NCBI RefSeq assembly: GCF_014636935.1
Contig: NZ_BMES01000001.1
Coordinates: forward strand, 1,183,782-1,247,781
Direction of reading: 5' to 3'
DNA: 64,000 bases
Origin: Alsobacter metallidurans
GTDB taxonomy: Bacteria > Pseudomonadota > Alphaproteobacteria > Rhizobiales > Beijerinckiaceae
Part shown: positions 35,044 through 43,270 of the stretch, piece after piece
Position numbering within the stretch: position 1 is the first letter of the stretch
How the letters are laid out: every line of letters starts with the position of its first letter
Made by a program: the position numbers and the translations under genes
Notes under the pieces: generated by a model
The model's database searches: none
The model's input: only the letters and a program-made list of their open reading frames with translations
Told to the model about the DNA's origin: nothing

Positions 35044-35809
35044 CGGCCATCTCCACGCCGCCAAGATAGGCGGTGAGCACGTCGGGATGGGAGCGGATCT
35101 CGTCCGGCGTCCCTTCGGCGATCTTCTTTCCGAAATCGAGCACCGCGATGCGCTGCGCGACCTTCATGACGAGCCCCATGTCGTGCTCGATCAGCAGCAC
35201 GGTGACGCCGCGTTCGTTCACGCGGTGGATGACGTCGGCCAGCGCCGCCGTTTCCTGGGTGTTCAGCCCTGCGGCCGGCTCGTCGAGCAGGATCAGGCGC
35301 GGCTCGGCCGCCAGCGCGCGGGCCACCTCCAGCAGCCGCTGGCGGCCGTACGGCAGCTTGTCGGCGATCATGTCGGCCTGGTCGCCCAGGCCCACGAAGG
35401 CGAGGAGCTCGCGCGCCTTGCGGGCGATGCTCTCCTCCTGCTCGCGGAACCAGCGCGGGCGAAGGAGCGCGCTGCCGACGCCGCCGCGCGTCACGCGGTG
35501 AAAGCCGATCTCGACGTTCTCGGCGACCGTGAGGTCCTTGAAGAGCTGCACGAGCTGGTAGGTGCGGATCAGCCCGCGCGACGCGATCGCGGCCTGCGGC
35601 AGGCCGGTGATCGGCTGGCCGTCGAACACCACCTTGCCGGACGTGGGCTTCAGCGATCCCGCGATGGAGTTGAACAGGGTCGTTTTGCCGGCCCCGTTCG
35701 GGCCGATCACTGCGAAAATCGAGCCTTCCGGCACATCGAAGCTGATGTTGTCGTTGGCCAGGAGGCCCCCGAACCGCATCGTGACGTTCTGGACGGAGAG
35801 CAACGCCAT
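35036..35809 (-). CDS. ABC transporter ATP-binding protein (LivG family)
   Basis: 257 residues from ATG 35809. Walker A is GPNGAGKTTLFNSIAG, the signature is LPYGRQRLLEVARALA (the LivG form of LSGGQ), Walker B is LILLDEPAAGLN, and the switch His lies in LLIEHDM. The C-terminal YLGG is typical of LivG. It drives import together with LivF, LivH and LivM. The start lies six bases downstream of the livM stop, so the genes are translated together. Confidence 0.9.
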   Translation of the reverse strand: MALLSVQNVTMRFGGLLANDNISFDVPEGSIFAVIGPNGAGKTTLFNSIAGSLKPTSGKVVFDGQPITGLPQAAIASRGLIRTYQLVQLFKDLTVAENVEIGFHRVTRGGVGSALLRPRWFREQEESIARKARELLAFVGLGDQADMIADKLPYGRQRLLEVARALAAEPRLILLDEPAAGLNTQETAALADVIHRVNERGVTVLLIEHDMGLVMKVAQRIAVLDFGKKIAEGTPDEIRSHPDVLTAYLGGVEMADG

Positions 35810-35814
35810 TGCGG

Positions 35815-36810
35815 TCACTCCGCCTTCGCGGCGGCGCCGCGGTTGAAGAACTGCTTGATGGCCGGGGCGAAGCCCGCGAGGCCGCGCGGCGCGAAGATCA
35901 GGATCGCGACCAGGATCACGCAATAGGCGACGTCCTGCAGCTCCTTGAGCCCGCGCAGCGCCTCCGGCAGCAGCGACACGATCACGGCCCCGACCAGCGG
36001 CCCCCAGGTGGTGCCAATGCCGCCCAGGTAGAGCATCGTGAAGCTCAGCACGACCATAGAGGTGCCGAACACCTCGGGGCTGATGAAGCCGACGAAGTGG
36101 GCGAACAGCGAGCCCGCCACCGAGCCATAGGCGGCCGCGATCACGAAGGCGACAAGCTTGTAGCCGGCGACGTTGACGCCCAGCGCCGCGGCGGCCGGCT
36201 CGCTGCCCGCGATGGCGGCGAGCGCCCGGCCGAAGCGCGAGCGGCGCAGCCGGTTGGAGATCCACACGCCGAGCAGCGCGAAGGCCACCAGCACCACCAG
36301 CATCTGCTTTTCGGTGACGAGTTCGTAGCCGAACAGGCCGATCGGCGGGATGCCCGAATAGCCCATGTAGCCCTGCGTCAGGCTGGTCCACTCGATGGTG
36401 ATCTCGTAGGTGATCAGCCCGAGTGCGAACGTCGCCATCGCGAGATAATGCCCGCGCAGCCGCAGCGTCGGATAGCCGACCGCGAACGCGATCGCGACAG
36501 ACACCGTCGTGGCGATCAGGAGTGCGAGCACCGGCTCCATGCCGTGCCCGGCCGTCAGGATGGCCGAGCCGTAGCCACCCAGCGCCGCGAAGGCGTTCTG
36601 GCCGAAGGAGGCCTGGCCCGTATAGCCCATGAAGAAGTTCAGCCCGGTGCTGAACACCCCGTAGATGGCCGCGAAGCCCAGCACGGTGACGATGTAGCCG
36701 CTGGAGCTGAGTCCGACGCCGAGCAGCGCCAGCGTGGCGAGCACCGGCAGCCAGGAGCCCGCGTGGTCGCGCCAGCTTGCTCTAGTGGAGGTAATAGCGG
36801 GCGAGGTCAT
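35815..36810 (-). CDS. Branched-chain amino acid-type ABC permease (LivM family)
   Basis: 331 residues, about nine membrane helices. FAAIYGVFSTGLNFFMGYTG QASFGQNAF is the LivM hallmark region; the coupling loop around RRSRFGRALAAIAGSEPAAA carries the EAA-like sequence. The start ATG 36810 lies 29 bases inside the livF gene, an unusually long overlap for this operon. It forms the permease heterodimer with the LivH homologue. Confidence 0.88.
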   Translation of the reverse strand: MTSPAITSTRASWRDHAGSWLPVLATLALLGVGLSSSGYIVTVLGFAAIYGVFSTGLNFFMGYTGQASFGQNAFAALGGYGSAILTAGHGMEPVLALLIATTVSVAIAFAVGYPTLRLRGHYLAMATFALGLITYEITIEWTSLTQGYMGYSGIPPIGLFGYELVTEKQMLVVLVAFALLGVWISNRLRRSRFGRALAAIAGSEPAAAALGVNVAGYKLVAFVIAAAYGSVAGSLFAHFVGFISPEVFGTSMVVLSFTMLYLGGIGTTWGPLVGAVIVSLLPEALRGLKELQDVAYCVILVAILIFAPRGLAGFAPAIKQFFNRGAAAKAE

Positions 36811-37555
36811 GATGGGACCTGATCTCGGATGCGGGGAGTTCGGCCGCGATCTGGCCGAGCGACAGCACGTAGACGCGCTTGGCGAGCTTCAGCGCCAGCG
36901 GGGCCTTCTGCTCGACGAGGAGGATGCCGAGGCCCTGCCGGTTGAGCTCGCCAAGCGTCGCCAGGATCTCGCTGGCGACGCGCGGGGCGAGGCCGAGAGA
37001 AGGTTCGTCGAGCATCAGCAGCTTCGGCTCGGCCATCAACGCGCGCCCGATGGCGAGCATCTGCTGCTCGCCGCCCGACAGCGACGCCGAGATCTGGTCG
37101 ATGCGCTCCTTGAGGCGGGGGAACAGCTCGAACACGCGCCCGAGCTGCTTGTCCATGTCGCCGCCGGGGCGCGTATAGGCGCCCAGGATCAGGTTCTCGC
37201 GCACCGACATCTGGCCGAAGAGGCCGCGGCCTTCCTGCACCATGATGACGCCCAGCTCGGCCAGCCGGTGGGTGGGCAGGCCGCTGACGTCACGCCCCTC
37301 GAAAGCGATGCGGCCCGACGCAGGCGTGAGCCGCGTGATGGCGCGCAGCAGCGTGCTCTTGCCGGCCCCGTTCGGGCCGAGCACGGTGACGAGCTCGCCG
37401 CGGCCGATATGCAGGCTCGTGGGCTTTAGCGCATGAACCCGGCCATAAAAGGCCGAGATGTCCGTGACCTCGAGCAACGGGCTCTCGGCGGTCGTTACGC
37501 CGGGCGTGCGGACCGTCCCGACCGCCGGAGCGTTGGCGGGAGCGACCCCGGTCAT
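36782..37555 (-). CDS. ABC transporter ATP-binding protein (LivF family)
   Basis: 257 residues: a 25-residue non-conserved N-terminus, then LLEVTDISAFYGRVHALKPT, Walker A GPNGAGKSTLLRAITR, the signature ISASLSGGEQQMLAIGRALM, Walker B LLMLDEPSLGLAP and LLVEQKAPLALKLAKRVYVL, all typical of LivF. Its ATG overlaps the stop of the substrate-binding protein gene (ATGA). The true start may be an internal codon near VTTAESPLLEV, given the unusual leader. Confidence 0.9.
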   Translation of the reverse strand: MTGVAPANAPAVGTVRTPGVTTAESPLLEVTDISAFYGRVHALKPTSLHIGRGELVTVLGPNGAGKSTLLRAITRLTPASGRIAFEGRDVSGLPTHRLAELGVIMVQEGRGLFGQMSVRENLILGAYTRPGGDMDKQLGRVFELFPRLKERIDQISASLSGGEQQMLAIGRALMAEPKLLMLDEPSLGLAPRVASEILATLGELNRQGLGILLVEQKAPLALKLAKRVYVLSLGQIAAELPASEIRSHHDLARYYLH

Positions 37556-38691
37556 TTCAGGGCCACAAGCTTGCCGCCGCGCACCACGCCGATCTCGAAC
37601 GGGTTCTTGGTGATGCCGACATGCTGCTCGGGCGAGAAGTTGAACTGCGCGAACGAGCCCTGGATCGACGGCAGCGTCTCGAGCGCGTCGCGCACCGCCG
37701 GCCCCTCGGTGGACTTGGCCTTCTCGACCGCCGCGACGATCAGCATGAAGCTGTCCCAGGCGCGCGCGCCGGCGTTGGGGTCGCGGTCGCCATACTTGGC
37801 CTGCCAGACTTTCAGGAAGGCGTCGGCCGCGTCCTTGGCCGGTCCGGCCGGGATCGACTCCGGGATCTGCACGCCGGGAGCGACGAACAGGAAGCGGTCG
37901 CCCAGCACTTCGCCGGCCTGCTTGAAGGTCGCGCCGTCGTCGAGGCTCGCCAGCAGCAGCATCTTGTCGAGGCCGAGCGCCTTGATGTTCTTGGCGGTCG
38001 TCACCGTGGAGCCGCCCTGGCCCATCTTGATCACCGCGCCTGCGCCGGCTGCGTTCATGCGGCCGAGCTGGACGCTCACGTCCGCGTCGTCCTGCTTGTA
38101 GGATTCGACCGCCACGACCTCCATGCCCATGTCCTTGGCGATCTTGGAGCCGAGGTCCTTCATCAGCATCGCGTAGGGCGTGGGGTCATGCAGGATGCCG
38201 ACCTTGCGGATGTCGGTCTTGTCCTTGAGGTGCTGGTAGCGCGCCTCGATCTCGAAACGGGGAGGGGGCAGCACGCTGAAGGCCCACTTCTGCTCCTCCG
38301 GCCGCTGCGGCAGGATCGAGCACAGCACCATCGGGATCTGGGCGCGCACCACGGAGCCCGCCGCCGCGAAGTTGCCGGCCGACACGCAGCCGCTGTCAAA
38401 GATCTGCACCTGGTCGTTCGACATCATCTTGCGATAGCCGACCACGGCTTCCTGCGGCTCGGACCGATTGTCCTCCGCGACGATCTCGACCTTTTTGCCC
38501 AGCACGCCGCCCTTGGCGTTCAGCGTCTCGGCGGCGAGCAAAAGGCTGTCGCGCCAGGCGCGGTCGTTCACGGCCGCATAGCCGGTGAGGCCGACCGAGG
38601 ATCCGATCTTGTAGGTCTGCTGGGCGAGGGCCGAGGTGGCCGAAAGGGCCAGGATGGCGGCGGCGGCCAACAGGCCGGAACGGTGTCGCAT
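37552..38691 (-). CDS. Periplasmic substrate-binding protein of a Liv-type ABC importer
   Basis: 379 residues; ATG 38691 follows GGGAGGAG. The signal peptide ends at SATSALA; the mature protein begins QQTYKIGSSVGLTGYAAV, a Peripla_BP_6 fold (as in LivK, but also in aromatic-acid and urea binders). There is no lipobox, so it is free in the periplasm. Residues such as EIVAEDNRSEPQEAVVGYRK and AWDSFMLIVAAVEKAKS fit the two-lobed family. It is the first gene of the operon livK-F-M-G-H-cupin. Binding specificity cannot be read from the sequence; the adjacent catabolic operon suggests an organic acid. Confidence 0.88.
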   Translation of the reverse strand: MRHRSGLLAAAAILALSATSALAQQTYKIGSSVGLTGYAAVNDRAWRDSLLLAAETLNAKGGVLGKKVEIVAEDNRSEPQEAVVGYRKMMSNDQVQIFDSGCVSAGNFAAAGSVVRAQIPMVLCSILPQRPEEQKWAFSVLPPPRFEIEARYQHLKDKTDIRKVGILHDPTPYAMLMKDLGSKIAKDMGMEVVAVESYKQDDADVSVQLGRMNAAGAGAVIKMGQGGSTVTTAKNIKALGLDKMLLLASLDDGATFKQAGEVLGDRFLFVAPGVQIPESIPAGPAKDAADAFLKVWQAKYGDRDPNAGARAWDSFMLIVAAVEKAKSTEGPAVRDALETLPSIQGSFAQFNFSPEQHVGITKNPFEIGVVRGGKLVALK

Positions 38692-38715
38692 GGGTGGTCT
38701 CCTCCCGACGAGGTC

Positions 38716-38743
38716 GTTTCGTTAGACAGAACGACGTTTCGTT
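38716..38743. promoter_or_regulatory. Direct repeats before the ABC importer operon
   Basis: GTTTCGTT occurs at 38716-38723 and 38736-38743, exactly 20 bp apart, with CAGAAC at 38727-38732 between them. CAGAAC is also the half site of the palindrome in the IclR-aldolase intergenic region, so the IclR-type regulator may bind both promoters. Confidence 0.5.
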
Positions 38744-38782
38744 TGTAAGTTTGCGGGGGACGACAAGCCCTGTCAACCGCCT

Positions 38783-39577
38783 TCAGGTCGAATGCAACCG
38801 GCGTCGGCTCCCGAGCGCCTGCGAGATGCGTGAAGCGGCCGCCAGGATGCGTCGGATCTGCTCGGCCGAAGGCTCCGCCTCGATGTACTGGATCGAGTCC
38901 ACCACGCCGACGCAGCCCGCGATGGTTTCGGACGCGTCGAAGATCGGGGCCGCGAGGGTGTTGATGCCGATCATCGCCTCGTTGGGCGCCACGGCCCATC
39001 CGCGGCTGCGGATCAGCTCCATCTCGCGCTCCAGCGCGCCGATGCTCACCAGCGTGTGCGGGGTGAGCATGTCGAGCCGCGAGCGCATCACGCGCGACCG
39101 CAGCTCCTCCGGCCCGTACGCCAGCGCGACCTTGCCTTGCGCCGATCCGTGGAACGACAGCAGCGACCCAGGACGGACGCCGATCTCGATCGAGGCCTTG
39201 CCCGGCATGGTGCGCAGCACCCGCACGCCGTCGACGTCGAGTTGCGACACCACAGCCGAATGGCCGAGCCCGTCGCGCAACTCCAGCAGCGCCGGCAACG
39301 CCGCGTTGGCAAGATCCAGGTCGTCCGCCACGGCGCGCCCGAGCGTGACGAGGCGCGGGCCGACCTGGTAGCGCTCGGTGTCCGGCTCCTGGCTCAGATA
39401 GGCCTCCTGCACCAGCGTCCGCAGATGGCGGTGGATGCGGCTCTTGGTGATGCCGAGTTCCCTGGACAGGGCCGTGACCCCCATGGGCTTCGGCGCGTGT
39501 CCGATCGCCTCCAGGATCCGCAGCACAAGCACTACCGCCTGGACGCCCTCGGCGGCCGGTCCTCCAACCTTTGGCAT
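38783..39577 (-). CDS. IclR family transcriptional regulator
   Basis: 264 residues from ATG 39577 (GAGGGAG RBS). The N-terminal winged HTH reads ILEAIGHAPKPMGVTALSRE then LGITKSRIHRHLRTLVQEAY. The C-terminal IclR effector domain includes SFHGSAQGKVALAYGPEELR and GWAVAPNEAMIGINTLAAPI plus FDASETIAGCVGVV. Such regulators bind aromatic or short carboxylic acids. It sits between the importer operon (same strand, 91 bases downstream) and the divergent catabolic operon, a typical arrangement for a local regulator of both. Confidence 0.9.
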   Translation of the reverse strand: MPKVGGPAAEGVQAVVLVLRILEAIGHAPKPMGVTALSRELGITKSRIHRHLRTLVQEAYLSQEPDTERYQVGPRLVTLGRAVADDLDLANAALPALLELRDGLGHSAVVSQLDVDGVRVLRTMPGKASIEIGVRPGSLLSFHGSAQGKVALAYGPEELRSRVMRSRLDMLTPHTLVSIGALEREMELIRSRGWAVAPNEAMIGINTLAAPIFDASETIAGCVGVVDSIQYIEAEPSAEQIRRILAAASRISQALGSRRRLHST

Positions 39578-39660
39578 TCGTCGCTCCCTCGCGCAGCTCC
39601 GGCTCGGGCTTGGCCTCAAGGCAAAAAGGCCTTGACAGACCGCCGTCAAAATCCGGTATC

Positions 39661-39698
39661 GTTCTGAAAAATGAGATGCTGTTCTGATGTGCAGAACA
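39661..39698. promoter_or_regulatory. Palindrome and direct repeat, probable IclR operator
   Basis: TGTTCTG-ATGTG-CAGAACA (39680-39698) is a perfect dyad 21 bases before the aldolase start. GTTCTG recurs at 39661-39666, exactly 20 bp upstream of the copy in the dyad. It lies between the divergent IclR gene and the aldolase gene. Confidence 0.7.
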
Positions 39699-39719
39699 AT
39701 TTAGGGAGATGCGCCGATC

Positions 39720-40508
39720 ATGTCAACGGCTTCGGGAGGCTCCCCCTCCTCCTTCAGGCAGCGCTTTCACGCCGGTGAAACGTTGCTCGGCACCTTCATC
39801 AAGACCCCGACCAGCCATGCGGTGGAGATCATCGGCGGACTCGGTTTCGACTTCGTGGTGATCGACGAGGAGCACGGCTCCTTTGACCGGGGCTCCACCG
39901 AGATGGCGCTGCTCGGCGCCCGCGCGGCCGGAACTGCCGGCATCGTGCGGGTGCCCGAGCCCACCGCGGCCCGGCTGCTGGCCGTCCTGGACGATGGCGC
40001 CACGGGCGTGCTCGTGCCGCACGTCTCCAGCGTCGACAAGGCCCGCGAGATCGTGTCCTGCTGCCGCTATCGCGGCGGCAAGCGCGGCTTCTCCAACACC
40101 ACCCGGGCCGGCGGATTCGGCACGCTGGCGGTCTGGGAGCACGTCGACGCCATGGATGCCCAAACCACCGTGATCGCCATGATCGAGGACCCGGAGGCGC
40201 TGGACGTGATCGACGACATCGTCGCGGTGGAAGGCCTCGACGGCTTCTTCATCGGCCGCGGCGACCTCACGGTCGCGCTGGGCGCGAGCGGGATGGCCGA
40301 CCCCAAGGTGCGGGCCGCCGCCGAGAAGATCTGCGCCGCCGCCCGCCGCGTCGGCAAGCCGGTCTGCCTCATGGTGGCCAACGCCGCCGAGGCGCAGGAC
40401 TGGCGCGCGCTCGGCGCCTCGGCGTTCATCGTTTCATCCGACCACGGCTTCATGCGCCAGGCGGCCATGAAGACGCGCGCCGACTTCTCGGAACTCGCCA
40501 AGGCGTGA
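39720..40508 (+). CDS. HpcH/HpaI family aldolase
   Basis: 262 residues, a class II (metal-dependent) pyruvate-type aldolase such as 4-hydroxy-2-oxoheptanedioate or 2-keto-3-deoxy-acid aldolase. Motifs: LGTFIKTPTSHAVEIIGGLG, FDFVVIDEEHGSFD (catalytic/metal region), GIVRVPEPTAARLLAVLDDG, GVLVPHVSSVDKAREIV, VIAMIEDPEALD (metal Glu) and GFFIGRGDLTVALG (metal Asp). It cleaves a 4-hydroxy-2-oxo acid to pyruvate (or an analogue) and an aldehyde. First gene of a five-gene operon controlled by the upstream IclR palindrome. Exact substrate unknown. Confidence 0.88.
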   Translation: MSTASGGSPSSFRQRFHAGETLLGTFIKTPTSHAVEIIGGLGFDFVVIDEEHGSFDRGSTEMALLGARAAGTAGIVRVPEPTAARLLAVLDDGATGVLVPHVSSVDKAREIVSCCRYRGGKRGFSNTTRAGGFGTLAVWEHVDAMDAQTTVIAMIEDPEALDVIDDIVAVEGLDGFFIGRGDLTVALGASGMADPKVRAAAEKICAAARRVGKPVCLMVANAAEAQDWRALGASAFIVSSDHGFMRQAAMKTRADFSELAKA

Positions 40509-40547
40509 GCCGGCCTTCCTCAACGCCGGTTTATCAGGAGCACGACC

Positions 40548-41486
40548 ATGTCTGCAGCCCTCTCCACCTCGTCGCTGGACCAGCGCATCGCGGCCTTGCT
40601 GGTTGGCGCCATCGACCCGCACGTCCATAGCGGCCCCTCCATCGCGCCGCGCAGCCTCGATCACCTGGAGCTCGCCCGAGAGGCGTCTGAAGCCGGCTTC
40701 GCGGCCGTGCTCACCAAGGACCACGACTATGCGGGCGTGATGACGGCGGCGCTGATCAGGCGTCACCACCCCGAGTTAAAGACCAAGGTCTATTCGGGCA
40801 TCGCGCTCAACAACGTGGTCGGCGGCCTGAACCCCTACGCGGTGGAGCATACCGCCGCGATGGGCGGCAAGGTGGTGTGGATGCCGACGCTCACGGCCGA
40901 GCAGCATTTCCGCTGGGAAAAGGAATCCGGCAGGGCCCACCCGGCCTCCACGTCCAAGATCCGCCCCGCCACGGTGGTGCCGGTGCTCAACCCCGACAAA
41001 ACCGTGCGCGACGACGCCAAGGAGATCCTCGACGTCATCGCCCGCACCGACATGACGCTGGCCAGCGGCCACCTGCATGTGAGCGAGACCTGGATCGTCT
41101 TCGAGGAGGCGAAGAAACGCGGCGTCAAGCGCCTCGTGTTCACCCACCCGGAGGACATCGTCGGCGGCACGCTGAACGACGTGAAGGGGATCGCCGCCAT
41201 GGGGGCGCAGGTCGAGCACTCGCTGTGCATGTTCCTGGAGGGCAACAAATTCCAGTCCAGCCCGTCCGAGGACCTGAAGAAATACATCGACGCGGCCGGC
41301 GTGGATAACACCATCCTGTGCTCCGACCTCGGCCAGACCGGCAACATCAGCCCGGTCGAGGGCATGCGTCGCGGCGTGAAGCTCTGCATCGACCTGGGCT
41401 ATTCGGACGAGGATATTCGCAAGATGGTGTCCACCAATGCGGCCAGGACCCTTGGCATCGAGGCCGATTTGCCCTCCGCTGCGTGA
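40548..41486 (+). CDS. DUF6282 family amidohydrolase-like protein
   Basis: 312 residues with a metal-dependent hydrolase look: VGAIDPHVHSGPS (HxH of the amidohydrolase barrel), FAAVLTKDHDYAGVMTA, ASGHLHVSETW, LVFTHPEDIVGG and NTILCSDLGQTGNISPVEG (the C-terminal Asp). This layout matches DUF6282 proteins, whose reaction is not established; lactone or amide hydrolysis is plausible. It begins 39 bases after the aldolase and 33 before BKACE, so it belongs to the same operon. Confidence 0.75.
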   Translation: MSAALSTSSLDQRIAALLVGAIDPHVHSGPSIAPRSLDHLELAREASEAGFAAVLTKDHDYAGVMTAALIRRHHPELKTKVYSGIALNNVVGGLNPYAVEHTAAMGGKVVWMPTLTAEQHFRWEKESGRAHPASTSKIRPATVVPVLNPDKTVRDDAKEILDVIARTDMTLASGHLHVSETWIVFEEAKKRGVKRLVFTHPEDIVGGTLNDVKGIAAMGAQVEHSLCMFLEGNKFQSSPSEDLKKYIDAAGVDNTILCSDLGQTGNISPVEGMRRGVKLCIDLGYSDEDIRKMVSTNAARTLGIEADLPSAA

Positions 41487-41519
41487 CCCGAACAAGCAAG
41501 CTCAACGGAGAGAAACGCC

Positions 41520-42452
41520 ATGGCGCAGCCCCGCAAGGTCGTCATCACCTGCGCGGTGACGGGCTCGATCCACACCCCGTCGATGTCCCCGCATTTGCCG
41601 ATCACCGCCGAGGAGATCGCCGAGGCAGCCATCGGGGCGGCGGAGGCCGGCGCCGCCGTGGTCCATCTCCATGCGCGCGACCCCAAGGATGGCCGTCCGG
41701 ACCAGTCGCCCGAGCGTTTCGCGCCTTTCCTCAAGGTGATCAAGCAGCGCTCCAACGTGGTGGTGAATATCACCACGGGCGGCGCGCCCACCATGAGCGT
41801 CGAGGAGCGGCTGCGTCCCGTCGCGCAGTTCAAGCCCGAGGTCGCCTCGCTCAACATGGGCTCGATGAATTTCGGGCTCTTTCCCATGCTGGCGCGCTTC
41901 AAGGACCTGAAGCACGAGTGGGAGCGGCCGTACCTCGAAGGCTCCAAGGAGCGGATCTTCAAGAATACCTTCGCGGATATCGAGATGATCCTGCGCACCT
42001 GCGCGGAGAACGGCACCCGGTTCGAGATCGAGTGCTACGACATCGGCCATCTCTACACGCTGGCCCATTTCGTCGAGCGCGGGCTGGTGAAGCCGCCCTT
42101 CTTCGTCCAGAGCGTGTTCGGCATTCTGGGCGGCATCGGAGCCCATCCGGAAGATGTCATGCACATGAAGCGCACGGCGGACCGGCTCTTTGGCGACAGC
42201 TATCGCTGGTCGGTGCTGGCCGCCGGCCGCAACCAGCTCCCGGTCGCCGCGCAGGCCGCCGCCATGGGGGGCAACGTCCGCGTCGGGCTGGAGGATTCGA
42301 TCTGGATCGGGCCCGGCCAGCTCGCAAAGTCCAACGCCGAGCAGGTCACGCAGGTGCGCAAGATCATCGAAGGCCTCGGTCTCGCGGTGGCGACGCCCGA
42401 CGACGCCCGCGAGATCCTGCAGCTCAAGGGCGGCGACCGGGTGGAGTTCTGA
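41520..42452 (+). CDS. BKACE family beta-keto acid cleavage enzyme (DUF849)
   Basis: 310 residues of the family that includes 3-keto-5-aminohexanoate cleavage enzyme (Kce). These zinc enzymes convert a beta-keto acid plus acetyl-CoA to acetoacetate and a CoA ester. Motifs: ITCAVTGSIHTPSMSPHLPI, AGAAVVHLHARDPKDGRPDQ (zinc HxH), VVVNITTGGAPTMSVEER, SLNMGSMNFG, FEIECYDIGHLYT and GGNVRVGLEDSIWIGPGQLA (catalytic region). The RBS is GGAGAGAAACGCC. The stop overlaps the next ATG (TGATG). Its presence suggests that the pathway produces a beta-keto acid. Confidence 0.92.
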   Translation: MAQPRKVVITCAVTGSIHTPSMSPHLPITAEEIAEAAIGAAEAGAAVVHLHARDPKDGRPDQSPERFAPFLKVIKQRSNVVVNITTGGAPTMSVEERLRPVAQFKPEVASLNMGSMNFGLFPMLARFKDLKHEWERPYLEGSKERIFKNTFADIEMILRTCAENGTRFEIECYDIGHLYTLAHFVERGLVKPPFFVQSVFGILGGIGAHPEDVMHMKRTADRLFGDSYRWSVLAAGRNQLPVAAQAAAMGGNVRVGLEDSIWIGPGQLAKSNAEQVTQVRKIIEGLGLAVATPDDAREILQLKGGDRVEF

Positions 42453-43171
42453 TGCACGCCCTGATCGTCTACGCGCATCCGGAGCCGACCTCGTTCAACG
42501 CGGCGATGCGCGACGCGGCTGTCGCGGCGATCGCGGCGGCCGGCCATACCGCGGAGGTTTCGGACCTCTACGGCGAGGGCTTCAACCCGGTCGCGGGGCG
42601 GCATGACTTCACCACGGTCGCCGACCCGGACCGCTTTCACTACCAGACCGAGCAGGAGCACGCGGCCCTCCACGACGGCTTCGCGCCGGACCTCCGGCGC
42701 GAGCAGGAACGTGTCGCCCGCGCAGACGTGCTGATCCTCCAGTTCCCGCTGTGGTGGGGCGGTCCACCCGCGATCCTGAAAGGCTGGTGCGAGCGCGTTC
42801 TGGCCTATGGCGTCGCGTATGTGGACGGCGCCCGGTTCGACACCGGCCTGTTCAAGGGCCGCCGGGCGTTGTTCTCGGTGACGACCGGCGGCACGCCGGA
42901 GCGCTTCTCCTCCACGGGCGTCTACGGCCCGATCGAGCAGGTGCTCTATCCGGTGCAGCGGCTGCTGCTCGAATACTTGGGCTTCGACGTGCTGCCGCCC
43001 TTTGTGGCCTATGGGGCCCCGCGGGTCGGTGAAGAGGAGCGCGCCGGCTACCTTGGCGACTGGGCCGAACGCGTCCGCGCCGCCATGGCCGCGCCGGTGG
43101 ACCGCAGCGACGCTGCGGCGGCCTCCGCGCTCACGACGCTCGGGTCGGGCGCCTGGGGACGAAAGCGCTAG
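42452..43171 (+). CDS. NAD(P)H-dependent oxidoreductase, flavodoxin fold
   Basis: 239 residues; similar to MdaB/NQO1/KefF-type quinone or azo reductases binding FMN or FAD. Motifs: ALIVYAHPEPTSFNAAMRDA (start of the flavin-binding fold), VLILQFPLWWGGPPAILKGW (active-site Trp pair), VTTGGTPERFSSTGVYG and LEYLGFDVLPPFVAYGA. It is translationally coupled to BKACE. It could reduce a quinone or unsaturated intermediate of the pathway, or protect from redox stress. Confidence 0.85.
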   Translation: MHALIVYAHPEPTSFNAAMRDAAVAAIAAAGHTAEVSDLYGEGFNPVAGRHDFTTVADPDRFHYQTEQEHAALHDGFAPDLRREQERVARADVLILQFPLWWGGPPAILKGWCERVLAYGVAYVDGARFDTGLFKGRRALFSVTTGGTPERFSSTGVYGPIEQVLYPVQRLLLEYLGFDVLPPFVAYGAPRVGEEERAGYLGDWAERVRAAMAAPVDRSDAAAASALTTLGSGAWGRKR

Positions 43172-43270
43172 AGGGCCGTCCGGCAATGCAGCACGGCGCT
43201 GAATGCACTGGCGCCGGCGCGCGAGACTGGGTTGAGTGTGCGCCGTCGCGCCCCTCCACAGCGGATCCGC

